From Bacteroidaceae bacterium (lineage in GTDB: Bacteria; Bacteroidota; Bacteroidia; Bacteroidales; Bacteroidaceae), in the NCBI GenBank assembly GCA_017536695.1, contig JAFXGX010000029.1:1-53343 (forward strand): a stretch of 53,343 nt of DNA. The letters run 5' to 3'. The position numbers and the translations under genes were made by a program. Within the stretch, counting starts at the first letter, position 1. Each line of letters begins with the position of its first letter. Positions 8,300 to 16,735 of this stretch are shown here, one piece after another. The notes under the pieces were generated by a model. That model was given only the letters and a program-made list of their open reading frames with translations. It made no database searches and was not told the origin of the DNA.

Positions 8300-9253
8300 A
8301 TGCGAGTAATAGACTATATAAACTCTTCTGCCGAGACGGCTTTCTCTTTTGAGGTGCTGCCTCCGCTCAAGGGTACGGGTACCGGAAGGCTCTTCGGTAA
8401 CATCGACCGCCTGATGGAGTTCAACCCCGGATACATAAATATAACAACACACCACAGCGAGCCTGTATATCAGGACCTCGGCAACGGAACGTTCAAATTG
8501 GGTACAATACGTCGCCGCCCGGGTACTGTGGCTGTGGCTACTGCAATCCATCACCGATACAATGTGCCTGTGGTACCGCACATCCTTTGTGACGGATACA
8601 CGCTTGAGGACACCGAGTATGCACTCATCGACCTTCAGTTGTCGGGTATAAACGATATACTTGTGCTGCGTGGCGACAGGTGCAAGGGCGACGCGAACAC
8701 AGCCCCTGCCAAGGTGGGCAACAAGCATGCCATTGACCTTGTACGTCAGGTAAACCGTTTCAACGAGGGTTTCTTTGTTGACGGCTCTGCAATGAAGGAG
8801 AAAGGGGTGCCTTTCTCGTTCGGCGTCGCATGCTACCCCGAGAAACACGAGGAGGCTCCGAACATGGAGAGCGACCTTGCCGTGCTCAAACAGAAGGCCG
8901 ATGAGGGTGCAGCGTATGCTGTGACGCAGATGTTCTTCGATAACCGTAAGTACTTCGAGTTCGTGGAGCGTGCGCGAGCAATGGGAATAACAATACCCAT
9001 AATCCCCGGAATAAAGCCCATACACCGTTTGTCGCAGCTGAATATACTGCCAAAGACCTTCCGCGTGGATTTGCCGGGCGACCTTGTGGCGGAGATTGTC
9101 CGTTGCAAGGATGATGCGGCTGTTGCACATGTGGGGCGCGAGTGGGGAATAAACCAATGTCGCGAGCTCAAGGAGTATGGTGTGCCGAGTATTCATTTCT
9201 ATACTCTGAATGCGTTTGACAGTGTGTACGAAATAGCAAAAGCTATATACTGA
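8300..9253 (+). CDS. metF: 5,10-Methylenetetrahydrofolate reductase
   Basis: MetF is an FAD enzyme reducing methylene-THF to methyl-THF for methionine synthesis. The protein has 317 residues and is a single TIM barrel as expected. The N-terminal FSFEVLPP motif (catalytic Glu), the NDILVLRGDR segment, the PFSFGVACYPE loop and GIKPI near the C-terminus are all family signatures. It is the first gene of a run, and its TGA stop overlaps the ATG of holB in ATGA-like fashion at 9251-9255. Members in Bacteroidetes keep PP where E. coli has other residues in the first motif; nothing is missing. Confidence 0.96.
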   Translation: MRVIDYINSSAETAFSFEVLPPLKGTGTGRLFGNIDRLMEFNPGYINITTHHSEPVYQDLGNGTFKLGTIRRRPGTVAVATAIHHRYNVPVVPHILCDGYTLEDTEYALIDLQLSGINDILVLRGDRCKGDANTAPAKVGNKHAIDLVRQVNRFNEGFFVDGSAMKEKGVPFSFGVACYPEKHEEAPNMESDLAVLKQKADEGAAYAVTQMFFDNRKYFEFVERARAMGITIPIIPGIKPIHRLSQLNILPKTFRVDLPGDLVAEIVRCKDDAAVAHVGREWGINQCRELKEYGVPSIHFYTLNAFDSVYEIAKAIY

Positions 9254-10386
9254 TGAGTGTTTTTTTCAAGGATATAATAGGTCAGAAGGGTGTCATCGAG
9301 CAGTTGCGTCGCAGCGTTGATGACAACCGTCTTGCCCATGCACTGTTGATAACAGGGCCACGCGGCAACGGAAAGCTTGCCATTGCCATTGCACTTGCCA
9401 ACTATCTGCTTTGCGGCAGGGGGAAAGGTGATGCTTGCGGTACATGCCCGTCGTGCGTGAAGCTGGGTAAGTTCATCCATAGTGACTTGCACTTTGTTTT
9501 TCCTGTAAAAAAGAAAAAGGGCGGCAGTGACAATCCTGTGAGTGATGATTATATCACTGAGTGGCGTGAGATGCTTTCTAAAGGGGCCTATTTCAGTTAT
9601 GATGACTGGCTCGCAAAGCTTGACCTTGAGAACCAGCAGCCGATGATATATGACCGCGAGAGTGCCGAGATTCTGCATAAGCTCTCGATGCAGTCGCGAG
9701 AGGGTGGCTGGAAGGTTGTTATAATATGGTTGCCCGAGAAGATGAAGGAGGTCGGCTCCAACAAGCTGTTGAAGATAATAGAGGAGCCTCCTAAGGACAC
9801 TCTGTTCCTTCTTGTATCGGAGGAACCAGACAAGATTATAGCCACAATACTGAGCCGCACACAGCGTGTGGATGTTCCGCGTATCGCGCAGGAGGATGTC
9901 GAGCTTGCTCTGCAGTCGCGTCTCGGGCTATCTTTCGATGATGCCAAGATGATTGCGCAGCAGAGTGCAGGCAACTGGGAACAGGCCGAGGAACTGATAT
10001 CGCTCAGCGAGGACAAGGCTCGTTATCTTGAACTGTTCATGCAGCTGATGCGCGTGGCCTATGCCCGCAACATACGTGACATGAAGGCATGGAGCGAGCA
10101 GGTCGCCGCTCTTGGCCGAGAGCGGCAGAAACGTCTGCTCGACTATTGCCAGCGCATGATAAGGGAGAACTTCATAATGAATTTCAAGGAGACCGGAATG
10201 AACTACATGTCGCAGGCCGAGCGTAACTTCTCGGTGCGTTTCTCGCCGTTCGTGAACGAGCGTAACATATTCGGTATCATGGAAGAGCTCTCCGAGGCTC
10301 AAAGGCACATCGAGCAGAACGTGAACGCGAAGATGGTCTTCTTTGACATGTCATTGAGGATGATTGTTTGGATTAAGAACAGATAG
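9253..10386 (+). CDS. holB: DNA polymerase III delta-prime subunit
   Basis: This AAA+ clamp-loader subunit has 377 residues. The P-loop-like sequence GPRGNGKL lacks the usual Ser/Thr after GK, as is common in non-hydrolysing delta-prime subunits. A zinc module follows (Cys residues in CGRG, CGTCPSC, about 55-75), and the sensor region reads LSRTQ where many relatives have SRC. An insert of about 60 residues with a basic KKKKGG stretch lies between the zinc module and the Walker B region. It overlaps metF by one base and is followed 15 bp later by ricT, so it is part of one transcript. Confidence 0.92.
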   Translation: MSVFFKDIIGQKGVIEQLRRSVDDNRLAHALLITGPRGNGKLAIAIALANYLLCGRGKGDACGTCPSCVKLGKFIHSDLHFVFPVKKKKGGSDNPVSDDYITEWREMLSKGAYFSYDDWLAKLDLENQQPMIYDRESAEILHKLSMQSREGGWKVVIIWLPEKMKEVGSNKLLKIIEEPPKDTLFLLVSEEPDKIIATILSRTQRVDVPRIAQEDVELALQSRLGLSFDDAKMIAQQSAGNWEQAEELISLSEDKARYLELFMQLMRVAYARNIRDMKAWSEQVAALGRERQKRLLDYCQRMIRENFIMNFKETGMNYMSQAERNFSVRFSPFVNERNIFGIMEELSEAQRHIEQNVNAKMVFFDMSLRMIVWIKNR

Positions 10387-10401
10387 TTAATAATAAGATA
10401 A

Positions 10402-11586
10402 ATGGACAAAAAATATAAAGAGAACAATGGCTGTGCCGGTATCTGCTGCAAGGGATGCGGCAGGATGGATGCTCCGCTGAACACATTCGACTGGCTCGCA
10501 TGCGTGCCGGGAAACGAGGAGTATACCGACATTGTCGAGGTACAGTTCAAGAATACCCGCAAGGGCTATTACAAGAACAGCAACAACATACCGTTGCAGA
10601 AGGGAGACATTGTTGCCGTTGAGGCTACTCCGGGGCACGATATCGGTAAGGTGACGATGACTGGACGCCTGGTGCTGCTGCAACTGAAGAAGACCCGCCT
10701 AACACCCGAGAGCGAGTTCAAACGTATTTACCGCAAGGCGCGCCCTGTGGATATGGAGAAATATGAGGAGGCCAAGGCGCGCGAGCATGATACCATGATA
10801 CGTTCCCGCCAGATTGCCAAGGACCTCAACCTTGACATGAAGATTGGCGACGTCGAGTATCAGGGCGACGGTCAGAAGGCAATCTTCTACTATATTGCCG
10901 ACAATCGTGTAGACTTCCGACAACTCATCAAGGTGCTTGCCGAGGTGTTCAGGATAAAGATTGAGATGAAGCAGATTGGTGCACGTCAGGAGGCCGGGCG
11001 CATTGGTGGAATAGGCCCATGCGGACGTGAGCTCTGCTGTGCTACGTTTACGACCAACTTTGTGTCGGTATCAACATCGGCGGCACGCTTTCAGGATATA
11101 TCGCTCAACCCGCAGAAACTGGCAGGTCAGTGTGCAAAGCTAAAGTGTTGCCTGAACTACGAGGTGGATGCCTACGTCGAGGCTTCGCGAGGCTTGCCTC
11201 CACGTGATGCCGAACTCGAGACAAAGGACGGTACATACTATTTCTTCAAGTGTGACATAATGCGCGGCGAGGTAACATACTCCACCGACAAGCATATTCC
11301 TGCGAATCTTGTTACCATAACAGGCCGTCGTGCGTTTGCTGTCATAGAGATGAACAAGCGTGGCGAACGTCCCGAGGCTCTTCAGGTAGGTGGTGCACAG
11401 GAGGAGAAACGTCCTGTCGACCTTCTTGAACAGGAGAATATAAACCGCTTCGACAATGCCTCAAAGGGTGGTAAGAAACGCCGTAAGGGCGGGAACCCTC
11501 AGGGTCAGGGCCGTCCCGAACAAAGGAAGAACAATGGCAGAAGGGATAAGGAAAAGTCTGGCAGGAATACTCCTAAGAGCGAGTAA
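10402..11586 (+). CDS. PSP1-domain protein, RicT/YaaT family
   Basis: This 394-residue cytosolic protein is related to Bacillus RicT (YaaT), part of an Fe-S-containing complex that influences RNA processing. The PSP1 domain spans roughly 100-300. It is rich in cysteine pairs: CCKGCG near the N-terminus, GPCGRELCC, and CAKLKCCLNYE, suitable for an Fe-S cluster. The last 50 residues are a disordered, strongly basic tail (KKRRKGG and similar) that could bind nucleic acid. It lies between holB and gldH, an order I believe recurs in this order of bacteria. RicT's Bacillus partners RicA and RicF are not seen here. Confidence 0.9.
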   Translation: MDKKYKENNGCAGICCKGCGRMDAPLNTFDWLACVPGNEEYTDIVEVQFKNTRKGYYKNSNNIPLQKGDIVAVEATPGHDIGKVTMTGRLVLLQLKKTRLTPESEFKRIYRKARPVDMEKYEEAKAREHDTMIRSRQIAKDLNLDMKIGDVEYQGDGQKAIFYYIADNRVDFRQLIKVLAEVFRIKIEMKQIGARQEAGRIGGIGPCGRELCCATFTTNFVSVSTSAARFQDISLNPQKLAGQCAKLKCCLNYEVDAYVEASRGLPPRDAELETKDGTYYFFKCDIMRGEVTYSTDKHIPANLVTITGRRAFAVIEMNKRGERPEALQVGGAQEEKRPVDLLEQENINRFDNASKGGKKRRKGGNPQGQGRPEQRKNNGRRDKEKSGRNTPKSE

Positions 11587-12091
11587 GCTGCTTCTGTCGC
11601 TCTTTGCTCTCTCTCTTGCTTCGTGCAGTGGCACTCTCTTTCATGAGTATCGTGCCCTTGATGACACATGCTGGAGCAGGAGCGATACCCTAATGTTCAT
11701 ATATGACCGTTCGCACGAGAGTGGCGTTGCCGGTTATGAACTGACTTTCGAGGCGCGTGTCGATGCCTCTTATGCCTATAAGAATATTGTCGCCAGCGTT
11801 CAGGTAAACGGAAAGCTGAAAGCTGAAAACGGAAAACTGAAAACGGAAATCTTTGCTGATACGCTTGTGTGCGAGGTCTATGACGGCAACGGCAACCCCA
11901 ACGGAGCTACGGCGGGAATCCTCTATCAGGTGTCGAGCGAGCCGATATATATTGATGCGATTGAAGGTGACACTCTGTTTATGCGTGTATCGCACATAAT
12001 GGATAACGATGAGCTTGGCGGGGTGTACGATGTGGGGCTCAGGATATGCTCTTCGAGCGGTCGCGGTCAGCGTCAATTCTCAGGAATGTAA
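11534..12091 (+). CDS. gldH: Gliding-motility-family lipoprotein GldH
   Basis: This 185-residue outer-membrane-type lipoprotein has a signal peptide ending at the lipobox cysteine C31 (LSLASC). GldH is needed for gliding and type IX secretion in Flavobacterium; non-gliding Bacteroidales also carry it, so motility should not be inferred. The start at 11534 lies inside ricT (53-bp overlap) and is preferred because the basic n-region and signal peptide follow it directly. The middle holds a low-complexity insert (NGKLKAENGKLKTE) encoded by a short tandem repeat. The conserved end YDVGLRI is followed by 14 extra residues that overlap the 3' end of rodA. Confidence 0.85.
   Translation: MAEGIRKSLAGILLRASKLLLSLFALSLASCSGTLFHEYRALDDTCWSRSDTLMFIYDRSHESGVAGYELTFEARVDASYAYKNIVASVQVNGKLKAENGKLKTEIFADTLVCEVYDGNGNPNGATAGILYQVSSEPIYIDAIEGDTLFMRVSHIMDNDELGGVYDVGLRICSSSGRGQRQFSGM
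11807..11850 (+). repeat. Short tandem repeat inside gldH
   Basis: The unit GGAAA(A/G)CTGAAAAC is repeated in slightly varied form about three times across 44 bp and encodes a lysine/glutamate/asparagine-rich stretch. Copy-number changes of the 14-bp unit would shift the reading frame, while changes of three units would not. Confidence 0.7.
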
Positions 12092-13514
12092 AAAGCAGTA
12101 TCGAGAATCCCAGGAACGATGAGCCTCCGTAGCTGATGAATGGCAACGGGATACCTATGACAGGTGTTATTCCAAGTACCATGCCGATGTTAATGGCAAA
12201 GTGGAAGAAGAATATCGATGCCAGTGAGTAGCCGAAAGCGCGTCCGAATCTGTCATCCTGCCGTTCGGCAAGTACCATGAGCCTTAGTATAAAGATAATG
12301 AACACCGTCATCACGAATGTGGCGCCCATGAAGCCCTGCTCCTCGCCTATGGTGCAGAAAATGAAGTCGGTGTCCTGCTCGGGGACATAATCGAGCTTTG
12401 TCTGCGTGCCGTTAAGGAATCCCTTGCCTGTGAGTCCTCCCGAGCCTATCGCTATCATTGACTGGTGTACGTTGTATCCGGCACCGGCAAGGTCCTCCTT
12501 CAAGCCTAACAGCACCTCGATACGTACTCTCTGGTGCGGTTTCAGCACCTCGTGCATCACATAGCTCGACGAGTGGTAGAATGCCACAGCACCGATGATA
12601 TACAGTGCAATCCAGATGTTCTTCAGCTCCTTGCCCAGTCTTATCCTAATTATGAGGTAGATGATATCGAATGCCAGCAGAAGATACTGCACAATCATTA
12701 TGTTGAACTCTATAAGGTATACGGCTGTCCAGTACGATAGCAGCGTGACGGCAGTGTTCACTATGAGCAGTGTGATTGATGTCCTGTCATGCTTGCACCA
12801 GAACTTTACCATGGCGATGGAGAATATCTGTATCAGTACGGTTACGGCATAGGGCCCTATTGCGATTGGCAGCTCCTCGAAATTCTCGCCGCTGTACTTT
12901 ATTCCCACCACGAAATAGACTACAGCACTAACTCCCATGAGCAGGAACAATCCTGTCATGCCTTCGCGGTAGAGCACAAGGAACAGTGCCATGTAGACAA
13001 GTGCGCTTCCTGTCTCCTTCTGTGCAATTATTATGGCCATGGGCAGCAGTATTATCCCTATGCACTTTGCCAGGTCGACATTGTTGCTTATGCTGAAGTC
13101 GCGCCTGTTCATGAATGTAGCCAGCATCAGTGATGTGGAGAACTTCATGAACTCGGCAGGTTGTATCTGGAATGAGCCTATCTTAATCCATGATAATGAG
13201 CCTTTAGTATCATTTGCAATGAATATGGTTAAAATGCCGATAATCATGGTTGCGATATATATTATCCAGGAGAGGTTCAGGTATGTGTGCTTTTTGAAGC
13301 AGAGCAATATGGCTCCAGCCACCAGCGAGATTCCCATCCACATAGCCTGTTTGCCTGTGCGCTCGCCCAGGTCAAGGAATTCCAGGTAGCCGGTTTCCAC
13401 ATAGCTGTAGCTTGCACCGCATATGGCAAGCCACCCCATTACGGCCAATCCGGCAAACAACAGTATTGTCCACCAGTCTATCTTGCCGAAGATGTTACCT
13501 CTCGCTTGTTCCAT
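12039..13514 (-). CDS. rodA: Rod shape-determining protein RodA (SEDS peptidoglycan glycosyltransferase)
   Basis: This 491-residue polytopic membrane protein polymerises lipid II during cell elongation. It has about ten to twelve hydrophobic segments and the SEDS signatures PAEFMKFS, GSGGLTGKGF, PEQDTDFIF and the C-terminal GIPLPFISYGGSS. It is longer than E. coli RodA (about 370) because of extra membrane segments in the middle, a feature I associate with Bacteroidetes RodA. It is the last gene of the purH-mre operon and overlaps mrdA by 20 bp. Its 3' end overlaps the convergent gldH by 53 bp. Confidence 0.96.
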   Translation of the reverse strand: MEQARGNIFGKIDWWTILLFAGLAVMGWLAICGASYSYVETGYLEFLDLGERTGKQAMWMGISLVAGAILLCFKKHTYLNLSWIIYIATMIIGILTIFIANDTKGSLSWIKIGSFQIQPAEFMKFSTSLMLATFMNRRDFSISNNVDLAKCIGIILLPMAIIIAQKETGSALVYMALFLVLYREGMTGLFLLMGVSAVVYFVVGIKYSGENFEELPIAIGPYAVTVLIQIFSIAMVKFWCKHDRTSITLLIVNTAVTLLSYWTAVYLIEFNIMIVQYLLLAFDIIYLIIRIRLGKELKNIWIALYIIGAVAFYHSSSYVMHEVLKPHQRVRIEVLLGLKEDLAGAGYNVHQSMIAIGSGGLTGKGFLNGTQTKLDYVPEQDTDFIFCTIGEEQGFMGATFVMTVFIIFILRLMVLAERQDDRFGRAFGYSLASIFFFHFAINIGMVLGITPVIGIPLPFISYGGSSFLGFSILLFTFLRIDADRDRSKSIS

Positions 13515-15342
13515 AATTGATTACCCTTTTGCTTATCTCATCCGCTTTTGTCTTGCTCTCTTCCGACAGCTCCCCGTTCAGGTACTTTTCCATTAGCAGG
13601 GCACCTATAGGCACTCCGTATGTAGCACCAAAACCGCCGTTCTCTACGTACACGGCAATGGCTATCTTGGGGTTGTCCATCGGTGCGAATCCCATGAAAG
13701 CCGAGTGGTCCTTGCCCCTGTTCTGTGCCGTACCTGTCTTGCCGCACACGTCCAGCCCTGGGATGTTGGCGGCACGGCACGTTCCGTCTGTCACTGCAAG
13801 GCGCATGCCCTCCACGATATGTTCGTATGACTTACGTCCAACCAGTGTACTCTTGGGCGTCAGGTATTCCTGACGTATGGTGTCGCCCTCAATGGCCTTT
13901 ACCATGTGCGGGGTGATATATGTTCCTCTGTTGGCTATTGTGGCTCCAAGATTGGCTATCTGCAGCGGTGTAAGCGTTACCTCTCCCTGTCCGATAGCTA
14001 TGCTTATTACGGTAACGGCGCGCCAGTAGTTGCCGTAGTGCTTTGTATAGTAGTCGGCATTGGGTATCATGCCTCGTGCCTCGCCGGGCAGGTCGACGCC
14101 CAGCCTGTAGCCGAATCCCATTGATACCATGTAGTCTCGCCATCTGTTCATCGCCTCTTTGGTACCGCCCTCATATTTGCTTGAGCCGAACATCCTGTGC
14201 AGTCCCCAGCAGAAATAGGCGTTGCACGATGTCGCAATGGCCGGTTTCAGCGGGGTGGGGGATGAATGTGCGTGGCAGCCGAGCTTGAATCTGTTGAAGA
14301 CAAAGCCGCCGGCACAGGGAAAGCTGGTCTCTGGGGTTATTATCCCCTCTTCGAGGAACGTGAGTGCCTGTGAGGTCTTGAATGTGGAGCCGGGAGGGTA
14401 TGTTCCCATGACGGCGCGGTTCATCAGCGGTTTGCGCTTGTCTTTCGACAGCTCTTTGTGGTTCTTGCCTCGCTGACGACCTGTGAGCAGTGAAGGGTCG
14501 TATGATGGCGCAGATACCATGCATAGGATTTCGCCCGTTGCCGGCTCTATGGCCACGATGCTGCCTATCTTGTTCTCCATGAGTCTCTCGCCGAGCTCCT
14601 GCAGCTCTATGTCAAGGCTCAATGTAAGGTCCTTGCCGCGTATGGCGGGCTGGTCGAACTCGCCGTTGCTGTGGCTGCCCTGTATGCGGCCATGCGCATC
14701 GCGCAGCAGCACCTCGGTTCCCTTCTGGCCTCGCAACGCCTCTTCGTATGATGCTTCGAGCCCCTGCGTGCCTATATAGTCTCCTCTGCCATAGTACGGG
14801 TCTTTCTCAATCTTGGAGCGTGATACCTCGCCGATATCGCCCAAGAGGACACCTGCTGCCTTGTAGTTGTACTGTCTTATCGAACGCTTGCGCAGATAGA
14901 ATCCCGGAAAGCGGAACATGTTTTCCTGGAACCTCGCGAACTCCTCGCCCGACAGCTGTGTGACAAAGTCCTGCTCGGTGTATGAGGAGTAGCCGGGGTT
15001 CAGTTTCCTGTTCTTTATCCTCTCCATCCTCTCATCAAACTCCTCAAGGGTCATTCCGAGCGCGTTGCACAGCTCGGTCGTGTCCACCTTCATTGCCTCT
15101 CGGGGAATGAAGGTGATGTCGTATGAGGGCTGGTTGTATACGAGCAGCTTGCCGTTGCGGTCGTACATGTGGCCGCGGGCAGGGTAGACGGTCTTTGTGT
15201 AGTAGGCGTTGTTCTCGGCAAGGGTCTTGTACTCCTCATTGCGCAGCTGTATGTTGAAGAGGCGGATGACATATGTTACAAGGACAAGAATCACCACTCC
15301 CGCCAATATGAATTTACGGCTTTCAAGGTTGTAGTCTTTCAT
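13495..15342 (-). CDS. mrdA: Penicillin-binding protein 2 (peptidoglycan transpeptidase)
   Basis: PBP2 cross-links peptidoglycan during elongation, together with RodA. The protein has 615 residues: one N-terminal membrane helix (about 12-30), a dimerisation domain, and a C-terminal transpeptidase domain. The active-site serine is S319 in STFK, followed by the TSCN motif and the KTGTAQ motif. The GTQGLEASYE segment and the YPARGHMYDRNG hinge are typical of class B PBPs. It lies between mreD and rodA with a 4-bp gap and a 20-bp overlap respectively, so it is part of the elongasome operon. Confidence 0.97.
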   Translation of the reverse strand: MKDYNLESRKFILAGVVILVLVTYVIRLFNIQLRNEEYKTLAENNAYYTKTVYPARGHMYDRNGKLLVYNQPSYDITFIPREAMKVDTTELCNALGMTLEEFDERMERIKNRKLNPGYSSYTEQDFVTQLSGEEFARFQENMFRFPGFYLRKRSIRQYNYKAAGVLLGDIGEVSRSKIEKDPYYGRGDYIGTQGLEASYEEALRGQKGTEVLLRDAHGRIQGSHSNGEFDQPAIRGKDLTLSLDIELQELGERLMENKIGSIVAIEPATGEILCMVSAPSYDPSLLTGRQRGKNHKELSKDKRKPLMNRAVMGTYPPGSTFKTSQALTFLEEGIITPETSFPCAGGFVFNRFKLGCHAHSSPTPLKPAIATSCNAYFCWGLHRMFGSSKYEGGTKEAMNRWRDYMVSMGFGYRLGVDLPGEARGMIPNADYYTKHYGNYWRAVTVISIAIGQGEVTLTPLQIANLGATIANRGTYITPHMVKAIEGDTIRQEYLTPKSTLVGRKSYEHIVEGMRLAVTDGTCRAANIPGLDVCGKTGTAQNRGKDHSAFMGFAPMDNPKIAIAVYVENGGFGATYGVPIGALLMEKYLNGELSEESKTKADEISKRVINYGTSER

Positions 15343-15346
15343 CTTG

Positions 15347-15850
15347 TCATCTGCGGAACGAGAAACATTCTGTAACTATCACGAAGAACATTGTGAGCAG
15401 AGTGCTGCCCGATATGCTTATGAGAAGAGGGGTAATGTGGCTTACTGTAAAGAGCTCGAGCAAGAACAGGAGTGTGTAGAACAGTGTTATGCACATGAGG
15501 GAGTATACAATATAGCTTCCCCATTTGATGCTGTTAGCTCCCGGGATGAAGTCATCGGGCAATCCCTTGTGCGTGAATGTCGAGAGGAACAGGTTCCTTG
15601 CAAATGCCATGGCTGTTGCCGCAGCAGCGTTTATTCCCGGAGTGTCGCAGAATATGTCCACTGTTATTCCGAAGAGGAATCCCCATAGCATCAGGGCATT
15701 TACCGATGTATGGCGCGGCAGCTTAAGGATGAATATGAGATATATGTACGCAGTGACATAGCCGAACAGGTGTATCCGGCTGAATATGAGTACCTGGGCA
15801 AGTGCTATGAGTACAAAGTTACGTATGTTTATCAGTGTGCCCTGTGTCAT
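15347..15850 (-). CDS. mreD: Rod shape-determining protein MreD
   Basis: This small membrane protein of 167 residues has about five hydrophobic segments and links MreC to the elongation machinery. The sequence is poorly conserved in general; the assignment rests on size, hydrophobicity, the WGFLFGITVDIF stretch, and its place between mreC (4-bp overlap) and mrdA (4-bp gap). Confidence 0.92.
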   Translation of the reverse strand: MTQGTLINIRNFVLIALAQVLIFSRIHLFGYVTAYIYLIFILKLPRHTSVNALMLWGFLFGITVDIFCDTPGINAAAATAMAFARNLFLSTFTHKGLPDDFIPGANSIKWGSYIVYSLMCITLFYTLLFLLELFTVSHITPLLISISGSTLLTMFFVIVTECFSFRR

Positions 15851-16698
15851 TTCTCTCTGTCTATGCTTTTCTCTAACAGTTCCTGCTCCTCCTTTGTGCT
15901 GCTGCCGATGACCGTCACGTTGTCGACACTCGCAAAGTCGACAAAGAGCTTCACTTTCGCGCGGTAGAACATGCCGTCATCAGAGTCCTCAAGGTTCTGT
16001 ATTTCTCCAATGGGTAATCCTGCGGGGAATATTGATGAGAACCCGCTTGTTATTACGGTGTCTCCCGGCTCGAACAGTGCATAGCGTGGCAGGTCGATGA
16101 GGTATGAGTATTGCAGCTCTCCGCCGTCCCATTTGAGCGTGCAGAAACTGTTGCTGCCCTCGACGCGGCAGCTTATCATGCTCTTGCTGTTGAGCAACGG
16201 CATTACAATGGAGAAGTTGTCCGATGTCTGGTATATGATGCCTACGACGCCCTGCTCGTTGAATACGCCCATCTCGGATGTGATGCCGTCAGCGCTTCCC
16301 TTGTCAATGGTAATGTAGTTATTGACCCTGTTAAGGGAGTTGTTCACCACCTTTGCAGTTGCAAAGCTGAACACCTCTTTGTTCCTTTGGACAAAGGCGT
16401 CCCCGGCTATTGCCGTGCTGTCCTTAAGGGCGGATATCTCATCCTTTAGCACTTGCAGTTCCCCTGTCAGCCGGCGGTTGTATTCTACAAGCGCCTCATT
16501 CTCATCCTTCAGACCGAAATATCCGTCTACATCAGCCATGAACGAGTATATGTTGCCCGCGATACCGTTTGCCGAGGTAAAGAACGCTGCACCCTGGTAG
16601 CTGTTGAAACTGAATAGAAGTACAATACTGATTCCTTCCAGTAGAACGAAAAGGAACCAGTGATTGTACTTGACCAGTAGACTCAGTATAGACTGCAC
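15847..16698 (-). CDS. mreC: Rod shape-determining protein MreC
   Basis: This 283-residue protein has one N-terminal membrane helix (about 13-30), a short coiled coil (about 60-95, around NRRLTGELQVLKDEI), and two periplasmic beta domains. Family signatures include GVVGIIY, VITSGFSSIFPAGLPIGEI and a final FVDFASVDNVTVIG. It scaffolds PBP2 and RodA in the periplasm. It lies 37 bp downstream of mreB and overlaps mreD by 4 bp. Confidence 0.95.
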   Translation of the reverse strand: MQSILSLLVKYNHWFLFVLLEGISIVLLFSFNSYQGAAFFTSANGIAGNIYSFMADVDGYFGLKDENEALVEYNRRLTGELQVLKDEISALKDSTAIAGDAFVQRNKEVFSFATAKVVNNSLNRVNNYITIDKGSADGITSEMGVFNEQGVVGIIYQTSDNFSIVMPLLNSKSMISCRVEGSNSFCTLKWDGGELQYSYLIDLPRYALFEPGDTVITSGFSSIFPAGLPIGEIQNLEDSDDGMFYRAKVKLFVDFASVDNVTVIGSSTKEEQELLEKSIDREK

Positions 16699-16735
16699 TT
16701 CTGTCGTTTTTTTATTCAGTTTGCACTACCTTTGA

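Noticed and set aside
10402-11586. Sporulation gene, because RicT/YaaT relatives are called stage 0 sporulation proteins
   Set aside because: The family is widespread in non-sporulating bacteria, and everything else in the window indicates a Bacteroidota member.
11534-12091. gldH as evidence that the organism glides
   Set aside because: GldH occurs in non-gliding Bacteroidales, and no other gld or spr genes are in this window.
13889-14143. Short reading frames opposite or within mrdA, purH, DUF2723 and other large genes
   Set aside because: They overlap genes with clear family motifs, have Arg/His/Cys-rich translations typical of wrong-frame reading, and have no supporting promoter or homology.
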